This document shows positions 43,396 through 53,037 of a DNA stretch of 63,646 bases, in pieces. The position numbers and the translations under genes are program-made. The stretch's first letter is position 1; every line of letters begins with the position of its first letter. The DNA comes from Roseburia sp. (GTDB lineage: Bacteria > Bacillota > Clostridia > Lachnospirales > Lachnospiraceae): assembly GCA_023664725.1 (NCBI GenBank), contig JAMPFA010000001.1, forward strand, positions 115,705-179,350, written 5' to 3'. The notes under the pieces are model-generated. The model had not been told where the DNA came from and made no database searches. It saw nothing but the letters and a program-made list of their open reading frames with translations.

Positions 43396-44292
43396 ATGAA
43401 AGCAAAGAATTTTTTGTATTCCCAGAAAGTGGCGCCCTATGTGTTTGTCCTGCCATTTATCATCAGTTTTTGCGTATTTTGGATTTATCCCTTAGTCAGC
43501 ACCGTGACCATGAGTTTCCAGTCTATTCTGCCGGGACAGGTGGAGTTTATCGGGCTGGAGAACTATCAGAAGCTGATGCGTGACAGCGCATTCCGCATTG
43601 CCATTAAGAACAGTTTCACCTACATGGTTTGGACATTGATCTTGTTGATCCCGTTTCCAATGCTGTTTGCAGTGTTGATTGACGGCAACCTGGTAAAGGC
43701 TTCCGGTTTCTGGAAAGCAGTTTTATATATGCCTTCCCTGACATCCGTTGTTATCTCCGGTATCCTTTTCAGGCTGATGTTCTCCGAGTATCCAACCAGC
43801 CAGATGAACAAACTGATCGCATACTTTGGAATGGAACCCATGGCATTTTTGAAAAACGGCACCACCGGACTGATCGCACTTTTGCTTTTGGCATGCTGGC
43901 GTTGGACCGGGGTAAATATGCTTTACTTCCTTTCCGGATTAAAAGGAATTGATGCATCCCTCTATGAATCTGCCGAGATTGACGGCGCAAATGGATGGGA
44001 AAAATTCCGCTACATAACCATCCCTCTTTTAAAACCAACCACGATCTATGTGTTGACTATCAGTGTATATGCCGGACTTGCAATGTTCTTAGAGTCCTAC
44101 ATGTTATGGGCAGGAAACTCATCACCGAAGAATATCGGTCTTACCATAGTAGGTTACCTGTACAAACGTGGAATTGAGAAGAACCAGTTAGGCTACGCAT
44201 CCGCTGTAGGTCTTGTGCTTCTGGTGATCGCACTGGCCATCAATATCGTACAATTGGTATTGAACGGAACATTCAAGAAGGAGGAGAGGTAA
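43396..44292 (+). CDS. ABC sugar permease, MalF/AraP type
   Basis: ATG 43396 was chosen because AGGAGAGG lies just upstream; an in-frame extension to 43345 would cover the second hairpin. The 298-residue product has six membrane helices and the EAA loop ESAEIDGANGWEKFRYITIPLLKP, where the shared ATPase docks. The first helices (YVFVLPFIISFCVFWIYPLV) are typical of carbohydrate uptake 1 family permeases. It ends 1 bp before the partner permease. No ATPase gene is nearby. Confidence 0.93.
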   Translation: MKAKNFLYSQKVAPYVFVLPFIISFCVFWIYPLVSTVTMSFQSILPGQVEFIGLENYQKLMRDSAFRIAIKNSFTYMVWTLILLIPFPMLFAVLIDGNLVKASGFWKAVLYMPSLTSVVISGILFRLMFSEYPTSQMNKLIAYFGMEPMAFLKNGTTGLIALLLLACWRWTGVNMLYFLSGLKGIDASLYESAEIDGANGWEKFRYITIPLLKPTTIYVLTISVYAGLAMFLESYMLWAGNSSPKNIGLTIVGYLYKRGIEKNQLGYASAVGLVLLVIALAINIVQLVLNGTFKKEER

Positions 44293-44293
44293 T

Positions 44294-45163
44294 ATGGCAA
44301 AAAAGAATAAAGGCGGTATGGTAAGACGTAACCCAGTAGCTTCCATACTTTCAACACTCCTGTTTGCAGTCCTGGGTATTCTGGTAATTTTCCCGGTTTT
44401 AGCGGGCTTTCTGGCATCTTTCCGGCCCGGTGTGGAACTTCTTAGAAGAGGTTTGTCCATCAACTTAAACTTCTCCACCATGAACCTGGACAACTGGAAA
44501 CTGTTGTTTACCAAAAACGCATCTTCCCAGAAATACTTTATGTGGTTTAAAAACAGTATGATACTGACCTTAATCACCGTGGTGCTCACCCTGATTATCT
44601 GCTACTTTGTGGCATACGGACTTTCCATGTATGAGTACCGGTTAAAAAATGTCCTGTTCTTCCTGGTGATTGCCACCATGATGGTTCCCTTTGAAATCCT
44701 GATGCTCCCCTTATATCAGGAAATGATAAAGCTGAACCTGATGAACACCACAGCAGGCGTTATCCTGCCCGGTCTCTGCGGGGCCTCTACCATATTCTTT
44801 TTCCGACAATATATGGTGGGTCTGCCAAAGGAACTGTTGGACGCAGCCCGGATTGACGGCGCCACAGAGTACGGCATCAGCGTAAAAATCATGCTCCCCA
44901 TCACAAAGCCGGCCTTTGCATCCATGGCCATCCTCAGCACTATGGGGGCGTGGAACAACATGCTGTGGCCTATGATGGTATTCCGTGATGCAGAAAAATT
45001 TACACTGCCCATCGGTTTAAATACCCTGCTGACACCTTATGGAAATGACTATGACCTTCTGATCGCAGGTTCCATGTTTGGAATCATTCCGATCTTTGTG
45101 GTATTCCTCTGCTTCCAGAGATACTTTATTGAAGGTATGACAGTGGGTGCTGTGAAAGGTTAA
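44294..45163 (+). CDS. ABC sugar permease, MalG/AraQ type
   Basis: A 289-residue partner permease with six helices and the EAA loop LLDAARIDGATEYGISVKIMLP (about 193-214). AAGGAGGAGAGG lies before ATG 44294 inside the end of the first permease gene. With 43396 it forms the transmembrane channel for the sugar bound by the lipoprotein at 41789. Energy must come from an MsmX-type ATPase encoded elsewhere, as is common in Firmicutes. Confidence 0.93.
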   Translation: MAKKNKGGMVRRNPVASILSTLLFAVLGILVIFPVLAGFLASFRPGVELLRRGLSINLNFSTMNLDNWKLLFTKNASSQKYFMWFKNSMILTLITVVLTLIICYFVAYGLSMYEYRLKNVLFFLVIATMMVPFEILMLPLYQEMIKLNLMNTTAGVILPGLCGASTIFFFRQYMVGLPKELLDAARIDGATEYGISVKIMLPITKPAFASMAILSTMGAWNNMLWPMMVFRDAEKFTLPIGLNTLLTPYGNDYDLLIAGSMFGIIPIFVVFLCFQRYFIEGMTVGAVKG

Positions 45164-45205
45164 ATTATAGTATGGTTCTGTATTTGGGAATCGTATAATA
45201 AAAGT

Positions 45206-45262
45206 CTGGGAATTGTTTTATACAGGATAATCTCTGCGTAAAAAGCAATTCCCAGTTTTTTT
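45206..45262 (+). terminator. Terminator-like hairpin 26 bp before the second GH51
   Basis: CTGGGAATTG (45206-45215) pairs perfectly with CAATTCCCAG (45246-45255), followed by seven T. A TATAAT at 45194-45199 lies just upstream with only a poor -35. Downstream GH51 must therefore rely on read-through or on a leader starting before this hairpin. Confidence 0.8.
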
Positions 45263-45276
45263 AAAATAAAGTTTAG

Positions 45277-46800
<1,524 letters not shown>

Positions 46801-46805
46801 AAAAA

Positions 46806-46839
46806 GGAGCCTTGCTGTTAAATAGCAGGGCTCCTTTTT
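46806..46839. terminator. Bidirectional terminator
   Basis: GGAGCC and GGCTCC arms with inner TGCT/AGCA pairing (46806-46834), preceded by an A-run and followed by five T. It is shared by GH51 and the convergent TSCPD gene. Confidence 0.85.
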
Positions 46840-47097
46840 CTAAGAATTGCTCTGTTCCAAAGCTTCCCGGCAGGCCTTCGCAAGCTGGTCGCCGCAGGAG
46901 GTATTCTTGAAACCACACTGTATTCCCTGGATGCGCTGTTCAATCTCATCCACGGTCATACCCTCCACCAGCCTTGGAATCGCCTGGAGGTTCCCATTGC
47001 ATCCGCCGGTAAACTTTACATTGTGGACCACATTGCCCTCAAGTTCCAGTTCGATCAAGGTGGAACAGGTGCCTTTCGTTTTATAAGTGTACTTCAT
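46840..47097 (-). CDS. TSCPD domain protein (TIGR03905-like)
   Basis: An 85-residue protein with the small TSCPD domain: GTCSTLIELEL, GGCNGNLQAIPRLVEG, then CGFKNTSCGDQLAKA. The four cysteines suggest metal binding. The domain also occurs at the end of class II ribonucleotide reductases, where it is linked to nucleotide or metal handling; the stand-alone clostridial form has no proven role. It is convergent with GH51. GGAG precedes the start on the minus strand. Confidence 0.85.
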   Translation of the reverse strand: MKYTYKTKGTCSTLIELELEGNVVHNVKFTGGCNGNLQAIPRLVEGMTVDEIEQRIQGIQCGFKNTSCGDQLAKACREALEQSNS

Positions 47098-47146
47098 GTG
47101 AATCTCCTTTCTTTATATGTTATTCTTTGCACTAATGAAATCTCTC

Positions 47147-48199
47147 TTAGGATTCTGGTATAAATATCCCTTGTACTTTCAGGAAAAATTTCGTTTTCAG
47201 GAAAGACTGGTTCAGATAAGTGCAGATTCCAGCGAATATATATATGATAGCAAATGTTACCAGCAGCAGTCCAAATTCGTGAAGGGTTGTCAATTCATAG
47301 TCATCAAACATATGAAGCACCTGGCTCATCACCACATGCTGAAGCAAAAATATAGCATAAGAAATCTTTCCGCTATAACGGAAAAATCCGGTGGCAGCAT
47401 CTAACTGCATCACATATTTCCCTATAATGTAAAATGCCAAAAACAGGCAGATATAAATACCCTGCACTACCAGGAAGGAGTCGATGGGAATGTGTACCAG
47501 AAGCAGAACCAGCGCACAGGCGCCTGCCCCAATACCGATCCATACATGGTCAAATACTTTCCGGTGTTTCATAAACATCATTCCCAGCCAGAATGCAAAG
47601 AGGCAGGTGATCAGATTCCGCTCTCTCTGGATCATAAATATGGTGGGAGACCAGTGCAGGGAAAGAACTGCGCCTCCAAGAACCAGGGTGGTCAAAATCT
47701 GACAGTGGGCAATACACCAGGTGAGCAGAGGGTAGAGCACATACAAAAGCACCAGCGCCCCAAGGAACCATTCCCCGATGCGGTAATAATTTTCCGGAAA
47801 GCGGTAGGACAGATAGCCGTCCATGCCTAAAAGTGTCAGGATCATGGATTTTGGACTTCCGTTGTAGAACAGGTTGTGCTGCTCCGCTGCCCGAAGGTAA
47901 AACAGGAAAAGCCAGATCATATAAAACATGGGGAAAATTCCCTTAAACCGGCTAAAATAATATTTTTTCAAATCTTTCCACTGTATTTTTTCATGGTTGT
48001 AAAGAAGAGATGCCCCGGAGAGCATAAAGAAAATATTTACGCTGGTGCTTTCTCCCCAGACACCGTTGGCGTGTTCGTACAATACAGGGAAGTCCGCAAA
48101 CTGGGGAGTGCTGTAACAGATCCCTGCGAAATGATATATGACAATGATAAATGCGGTTACAGTCCGCATAAAATCAAATGCGTCAATGCGTTCTTTCAT
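47147..48199 (-). CDS. Acyltransferase family 3 membrane protein
   Basis: A 350-residue protein with about ten membrane helices. The N-terminus (MKERIDAFDFMRTVTAFIIV then IYHFAG) carries the early His of acyltransferase family 3. NIFFMLSGASLLYN is also characteristic. Such proteins O-acetylate or succinylate exopolysaccharide, peptidoglycan or antibiotics. The next gene, divergent, encodes an exported SGNH hydrolase, a family often partnered with acyltransferase 3 in O-acetylation, so a functional link is possible. A stronger claim would need substrate evidence. Confidence 0.85.
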   Translation of the reverse strand: MKERIDAFDFMRTVTAFIIVIYHFAGICYSTPQFADFPVLYEHANGVWGESTSVNIFFMLSGASLLYNHEKIQWKDLKKYYFSRFKGIFPMFYMIWLFLFYLRAAEQHNLFYNGSPKSMILTLLGMDGYLSYRFPENYYRIGEWFLGALVLLYVLYPLLTWCIAHCQILTTLVLGGAVLSLHWSPTIFMIQRERNLITCLFAFWLGMMFMKHRKVFDHVWIGIGAGACALVLLLVHIPIDSFLVVQGIYICLFLAFYIIGKYVMQLDAATGFFRYSGKISYAIFLLQHVVMSQVLHMFDDYELTTLHEFGLLLVTFAIIYIFAGICTYLNQSFLKTKFFLKVQGIFIPES

Positions 48200-48292
48200 A
48201 ATATATAATACTCCTTAAAAATTCTTTTGTATGCTATTGTATCATATTATGGGAAAAAAATAAAAAAAATCACAAAATTTTCATATATTCTT

Positions 48293-48320
48293 TTGAAAGT
48301 ACAAAATATTGTGATATAAT
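48293..48320 (+). promoter_or_regulatory. Promoter of the SGNH hydrolase gene
   Basis: TTGAAA (48293-48298), a 16-bp spacer ending in TGA and a perfect TATAAT (48315-48320), an extended -10 promoter 36 bp before the ATG. Confidence 0.7.
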
Positions 48321-48355
48321 TGAGTGAAATAATAAAACGGCACATAGGAGAATGA

Positions 48356-49741
48356 ATGATGAAAGGTATGAAATTTAAATGGGGAAAGCGGTTGACAGCA
48401 TTTTTGCTGGTATGTATGGTCATGGCAATGAGTGCAGGGGAGGGAATGGCTGTCTGGGGAGCTGACACTGCCATAATCACAGGAACTTTGACAGATCCTA
48501 TAGATTCCACAGAGCCCACGGAAACTCCTGAATCGGAGCCGGTCTATTCTTTGAGCAAGACCAGCATGACTATGGCTCCCGCAACGACTACTACACTGAA
48601 GTTAAAAGGTGCAACTGCTTCCAAGGTGACATGGAAGAGCAGCAAGAAGACGGTTGCCACGGTAGACAAGTCCGGAAAGGTGACGGCTCTGACAAAGGGG
48701 ACGGCAGATATCAAGGCCACCTACCAGGGAAAGACCTACAAGTGCAAGGTGACTGTTAAGTATAAAACCTACACGGCAAAAGACGGCATTACCTACAAGG
48801 ATGCCAAGGGTGAGTTCGGCCGCACCGGAAGATGGTTTAAGAAAAGCATTGCCGGAGGAAAATACTATTTCACTAACACCGGAGGAAGCGCCATCTACTT
48901 TAAAGTTACAGGCAGTAAATATATTAATGTGAATTTTGTGCAGAATATTGGTGTGGCTACGCCATATTTTGCCTATTCCGTAGACGGCGGTTCCATGAAG
49001 CGCCAGAAGGTAAACAGCAGCAAGATCAGCGTGGGAAATACAAAGACTCATTATGTCCGGTTGGTGGTTGACGCCATAGCGGAGCAGGAGAACCGCTGGG
49101 GAGAAGCAGGTGTGGGCATAAAGAGCATTAAGCCGGTGACAAAAGGGGGCGTGGTGACAGCTCTGCAGCCTCAAAATGCCATGGTTGCTTTTTATGGGGA
49201 CAGTATCACAGAGGGAGTGAGGGCACTTAATATGGCGCTTCTGCCAACGGGAACCAGCGCTACCCACAGCTATGCATGGTACTGTGCTGGGCAGCTCGAC
49301 ATGGTACCTTACTATGCAGGATACGGCGGATCCGGCATTGTGAAGCCGGGTTCATATAATAACTGTTACAATGCCATCACATCTTTTTCCAGCGGCAGAA
49401 AGGCGGAAAAATATGATGCGGACGTGATTGTGGTGGAGCACGGCACAAATGATGTGGATGTGGCAGGTTCCGTATTTACCAGTGAGTACCGGAATGTACT
49501 GCAGAAGCTTCACAGTGACCATTCCAAGGCGTATATTATGGCGATGATCCCGCTGAACCAGAGTCATGCCCAGGATATCCGGGATGCCGCAAGGGGGTTA
49601 AAATACGTTACAGTGGTGGAAACCGCATCCTGGGGACTTTCCTATACCGATGGCCTCCATCCCAACTCAAGCGGCGGAAAGACAATGGGAAAAAATCTTG
49701 CGAAAAAAATAGCGGCAAAGAGAAAGGCAGTCTTAAAATAG
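48356..49741 (+). CDS. Exported Big_2 Ig-like / SGNH hydrolase
   Basis: A 461-residue protein with a signal peptide ending near residue 35 (WGADTA). A Big_2 Ig-like domain lies at about 62-140 (YSLSKTSMTMAP, VTWKSSKKTVATVDKSG), followed by a beta-sandwich (about 145-265) and an SGNH domain: Ser283 in FYGDSITEG, GGSG, HGTNDVD, and Asp432/His435 in TDGLHPN. This two-domain order, jelly-roll then SGNH, resembles CE2-type deacetylases acting on plant or cell-wall glycans. Substrate not determined. It has its own promoter and is divergent from the acyltransferase. The exonuclease gene starts 3 bp after its stop. Confidence 0.87.
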   Translation: MMKGMKFKWGKRLTAFLLVCMVMAMSAGEGMAVWGADTAIITGTLTDPIDSTEPTETPESEPVYSLSKTSMTMAPATTTTLKLKGATASKVTWKSSKKTVATVDKSGKVTALTKGTADIKATYQGKTYKCKVTVKYKTYTAKDGITYKDAKGEFGRTGRWFKKSIAGGKYYFTNTGGSAIYFKVTGSKYINVNFVQNIGVATPYFAYSVDGGSMKRQKVNSSKISVGNTKTHYVRLVVDAIAEQENRWGEAGVGIKSIKPVTKGGVVTALQPQNAMVAFYGDSITEGVRALNMALLPTGTSATHSYAWYCAGQLDMVPYYAGYGGSGIVKPGSYNNCYNAITSFSSGRKAEKYDADVIVVEHGTNDVDVAGSVFTSEYRNVLQKLHSDHSKAYIMAMIPLNQSHAQDIRDAARGLKYVTVVETASWGLSYTDGLHPNSSGGKTMGKNLAKKIAAKRKAVLK

Positions 49742-49744
49742 CAG

Positions 49745-50491
49745 ATGGTTGCAGATTATATGGTAGTGGATTTGGAAATGACGGGATTGCATCCCAAAAG
49801 AAATAAGATTTTGGAAATTGGAGCGGTAAAAGTGCTGGGTGGGAAAGTGCAGGATACATTTTCCCATCTGGTGAACCCGAAGGTCCCGGTCAGCGATGTG
49901 ATAACAGAACTGACCGGGATTTCTGATGAGATGGCAAAGAAAGCCAGGCCTACGGATGAGGTGATGGAGGAATTTCTGGAATTTGCCGGGGACTTGGTGT
50001 GGGTCGGCCACAATGTGATCTATGATTACAGTTTTGTCAAACAGTGGGCGGTAAACCACAATATTCCATTGGAGAAAATGGCTGTTGACACTTTAAAGAT
50101 CGCAAGGAAATGTATGTCCCTGCCAGAGAAAAAATCTTTGGATTCCCTCTGTGAATTTTACCAGATTCCCAGGGAGGAAAGCCATAGAGCCTTAAGCGAT
50201 GCCAGGGCAACCCAAAAGCTGTATGAAATGTTAAGGAGAGAATTTTCCCAGGGGCAGGAGCAGCTTTTTAAACCCATTAAATTGGAATATCATGGAAAAA
50301 AACAGGCAAAAGCTACCCGGCAGCAAAAAAACTACTTGAAGGAATTGTCAGAATATCATAAAATACTTATTGATATGCCGTTAGAAGAACTGACCAGAAG
50401 CGAAGCTTCCAGGCTGGCAGATCAGATCATTCGCCAGCATGGGAAGATTCCAGATGATTTAAGACATAGGAGCGGAACTTCTCGTCCATAG
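49745..50491 (+). CDS. DEDDh 3'-5' exonuclease, DnaQ/PolC-epsilon-like
   Basis: A 248-residue cytoplasmic nuclease. Exo I is VDLEMTGLHP (Asp9, Glu11), Exo II is HNVIYDYSFV, and Exo III is HRALSDARAT with the His of the DEDDh class. These form the two-metal site of proofreading-type exonucleases. A basic C-terminal region (KKQAKATRQQKNYLKELSEY) is added and ends with an antirestriction-like HGKIPDD tail. Related stand-alone enzymes work in DNA repair or RNA trimming. It starts 3 bp after the SGNH stop, and its last 65 bp overlap the convergent gene 50427-51059. Confidence 0.88.
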   Translation: MVADYMVVDLEMTGLHPKRNKILEIGAVKVLGGKVQDTFSHLVNPKVPVSDVITELTGISDEMAKKARPTDEVMEEFLEFAGDLVWVGHNVIYDYSFVKQWAVNHNIPLEKMAVDTLKIARKCMSLPEKKSLDSLCEFYQIPREESHRALSDARATQKLYEMLRREFSQGQEQLFKPIKLEYHGKKQAKATRQQKNYLKELSEYHKILIDMPLEELTRSEASRLADQIIRQHGKIPDDLRHRSGTSRP

Positions 50492-51059
50492 TATCCAGGG
50501 CGGCATGGATATTCGCAATTTTTTCCGGCGTGCCTGTCTGCTGATACAGCTCCCAGAGCAAAAGGTAGATCTGGCTTAAGTCAATTTTAAGAAAAGAGGC
50601 GTATTCTAAGATGGCGATAGCCTCTTTGCTATATCCTAGTTCCTGTTCCCGTTTCCCATAGGCCAGCAGAGCCTGGGACAGAGCATGGTAATTGTCATCA
50701 CATTCCCAGAGAGTGTCCAGATTTGCCGGGCCGTACATCATTTTCAGATCTGTGTTGGAGATACCGGTGAGGTTTAGGATCTGTTTTTCGGAAAGGGTTT
50801 TTAAAGTGTCCTCCAGATTTTTCAGTTCAGGGTCATTTACCTTTCCTATGGGAAGCGCAGACAAGTCCAAAACCATGTAATCCAGATGGGAGATATCCTG
50901 TTTTCTTGTGGAGTTTGCAAGCCGTTCACGCTCGAAGAAATCTTCCAGGGTCTTTGTCTGGGATGCTTTTTGTTTGTGGCGTCCGTAAGCCATAAGAGAG
51001 CCTAAGATAATGAAAATGGGCAGTCCGATGGGGAAGCCGAAATCTTTAAAGAAATGCAT
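50427..51059 (-). CDS. Membrane-anchored hypothetical protein with helical repeats
   Basis: A 210-residue protein with one N-terminal membrane helix (about 5-22, FPIGLPIFIILGSLMAYG) and a soluble, all-helical cytoplasmic or external domain. The second half (ALSQALLAYGKREQELGYSK, EAIAILEYASFLKIDLSQIY) looks like TPR-type helix pairs. I do not recognise the family. The gene overlaps the convergent exonuclease by 65 bp, with both frames open to their stops. It is divergent from a tiny membrane protein at 51110. Confidence 0.7.
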   Translation of the reverse strand: MHFFKDFGFPIGLPIFIILGSLMAYGRHKQKASQTKTLEDFFERERLANSTRKQDISHLDYMVLDLSALPIGKVNDPELKNLEDTLKTLSEKQILNLTGISNTDLKMMYGPANLDTLWECDDNYHALSQALLAYGKREQELGYSKEAIAILEYASFLKIDLSQIYLLLWELYQQTGTPEKIANIHAALDTMDEKFRSYVLNHLESSHAGE

Positions 51060-51109
51060 AAGGTTTTCCTTTCTTTGTATATAATTTATTTTGTGAGAGG
51101 TGATAGATC

Positions 51110-51217
51110 ATGATCAATTTTTTTAATTCCAAGAGGAACCGTACCATTGCAGGAGTGATCGTAGTCATTTTGATCGCATGCATGGTTTTGACCACTCTTT
51201 TATCTGTTTTACTGTAG
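51110..51217 (+). CDS. 35-residue single-pass membrane protein (Prli42/DUF4044-like)
   Basis: ATG 51110 follows GAGAGGTGAT. The product is a short basic head (NSKRNRT) then one hydrophobic helix (IAGVIVVILIACMVLTTLL), ending SVLL. Small proteins of this shape in Firmicutes include Prli42, a membrane tether of the stressosome, and DUF4044 proteins. The match is by size and pattern only. It lies 50 bp from the divergent gene at 51059. Confidence 0.6.
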   Translation: MINFFNSKRNRTIAGVIVVILIACMVLTTLLSVLL

Positions 51218-51377
51218 TGATATAATGGATAACATTATAGTACAAATATACAGAAATAAAGAAATTCTGTCAATTATATTCGTGGATATGCATCTTGAAA
51301 AACAGGTAAGGGATGATTTAAAATACTTGTGTATCAGGTGATTAAAAGCATGAAAATAAGTTCAGAGAGGAAAAAGA

Positions 51378-52955
51378 ATGAAGAAGTATATGAAAATTTT
51401 CCCTGCTTTTGCAGTAGTCGTTGCAGCAGGAGTGGTTGGACATACCATGTTTACAGCACAGGCAGGTGAGTCGAAAACGATTCCGGACACCGTTTACATT
51501 GAGGATATGAATGTCAGCGGAATGACGAAAGAGGAAGCGGAAAAGGAACTGGATTCCTATGTGAGCAGACTTGGGAGCACTACTTTTACCTTTACCACAG
51601 GAGATACCAGCATACAGGTATCTGCCCAGGATTTAGGTCTTAAAGTGGAAAATGAGGAAGTGGTGGATGAAGCTTTACACATTGGGAAAACAGGGAATCT
51701 TATTACAAGATATAAGGATAAAAAGGATTTGGAGAACGAGCCAAAAGTGTTTGAGCTTGCCTTTAGTGTAGATGAGGACCGGGTGGAAACTCTTTTGGGG
51801 GTAAACAAAGAGAATCTGAATCAGGAGGCAGTGAACTGCGGCCTTACCAGGACAAACGGCAGTTTCCAGATTATTGACGGCGCTGACGGGATCGAGGTAA
51901 ATATACCGGACTCCGTGGCAATTATCACAAAGTTTGTGAATGAAGAGTGGAATCAGGAGAGCGCCAGCATAGAATTGGCAACAGAGGTGACAAAACCTCA
52001 GGGCTCAAGGGAACAGATGGAAAAAGTAAAAGATGTGCTTGGAACTTTCCACACAGATTTCAGTACTTCATCTGCAGGCCGTGCCACAAATGTTAAAAAC
52101 GGATGTTCCAAGATTGACGGAACAGTTCTTTTCCCGGGAGAGCAGCTTTCCGTGGCGGAGGCATTGAATCCTATGACGGCAGAGAACGGATATGAACTTG
52201 CAGGTTCTTACGAGAACGGAACCACGGTGCAGACATACGGCGGCGGGATCTGCCAGGTGTCTACCACACTTTACAATGCGGTGATCCTTTCAGAGCTGCA
52301 GATTGATGAGCGTTACAATCATTCCATGATTGTAAATTATGTAAAGCCGTCCATGGATGCGGCCATTGCGGGCACATCGAAGGATTTTAAGTTTTCCAAC
52401 AATACCAATGCACCTATCTACATTGAGGGATACACAGAGAATGGGCAGATCTACTTTACGGTTTTTGGGGAGGAGACAAGGCCCTCCAACCGTGTAGTGA
52501 CATATGAGAGTGAGACTTTAAGCGAGACACCTCCCGGAGTGACCCTTCAGGCAAACGGCGGTTATCCCATTGGATATATCGCACAGGCGCAGGGTTCCCA
52601 CACAGGGTATACCGCAAGGCTTTGGAAGGTGGTAACCGTCAACGGAGTGGAACAGAGCCGTACAGAGTTTAACCAGAGCAGATATAACCCGTCAAATAAA
52701 ATTCTGGTGGTAGGTGTTGGAACTGACAACCCCGAGGCGGCAGCCCAGATCAATGCGGCTATCGCCACAGGAGACGAGGGCACAGTAAGAGCTACGGCGG
52801 CCGGCCTGGCTGCGAACCCACCCCAGCAGGAGCAGGCAGCGCCTCCGCCAGCGGAAGAACCGGAGGATGATTTTGTTGCGACAGTTGGCCGGGATGACAG
52901 TGGCGATGGTGATGATGGCGGAGACGATGACGACGGCGGAGATGATGAGGATTAA
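51378..52955 (+). CDS. VanW family protein with peptidoglycan-binding-like domain
   Basis: A 525-residue exported protein with an N-terminal signal or anchor helix (about 8-30). A repeated alpha/beta region (about 40-210; IEDMNVSGMTKEEAEKELDS) resembles PG_binding_4. The VanW domain (about 225-375) shows FPGEQLSVAEALNPM, YGGGICQVSTTLYNAV, NHSMIVNYVKPSMDAAI and NTNAPIYIEG. A third domain follows, and the end is an Asp/Gly-rich tail (DDSGDGDDGGDDDDGGDDED). VanW is linked to vancomycin resistance loci but is widespread in sensitive Firmicutes; its function is unclear, perhaps cell-wall handling. AGAGAGG precedes the ATG. No van genes are nearby. Confidence 0.88.
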   Translation: MKKYMKIFPAFAVVVAAGVVGHTMFTAQAGESKTIPDTVYIEDMNVSGMTKEEAEKELDSYVSRLGSTTFTFTTGDTSIQVSAQDLGLKVENEEVVDEALHIGKTGNLITRYKDKKDLENEPKVFELAFSVDEDRVETLLGVNKENLNQEAVNCGLTRTNGSFQIIDGADGIEVNIPDSVAIITKFVNEEWNQESASIELATEVTKPQGSREQMEKVKDVLGTFHTDFSTSSAGRATNVKNGCSKIDGTVLFPGEQLSVAEALNPMTAENGYELAGSYENGTTVQTYGGGICQVSTTLYNAVILSELQIDERYNHSMIVNYVKPSMDAAIAGTSKDFKFSNNTNAPIYIEGYTENGQIYFTVFGEETRPSNRVVTYESETLSETPPGVTLQANGGYPIGYIAQAQGSHTGYTARLWKVVTVNGVEQSRTEFNQSRYNPSNKILVVGVGTDNPEAAAQINAAIATGDEGTVRATAAGLAANPPQQEQAAPPPAEEPEDDFVATVGRDDSGDGDDGGDDDDGGDDED

Positions 52956-52980
52956 GATCGTCTTGAAAAAATAGAAGAGA

Positions 52981-53023
52981 TATACAGTAAGGCTGTCTAT
53001 TGCGGACAGCCTTGCACTGTATA
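52981..53023 (+). other. Long hairpin just before the HypE-like gene
   Basis: TATACAGT/ACTGTATA outer arms and AAGGCTGTC/GACAGCCTT inner arms give 17 bp of perfect pairing with a two-base bulge. No U-tract follows; instead AGGAG and ATG 53038 come 5-15 bp later. It may limit read-through from VanW or regulate translation. Confidence 0.6.
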
Positions 53024-53037
53024 CAACAGGAGTTTTT

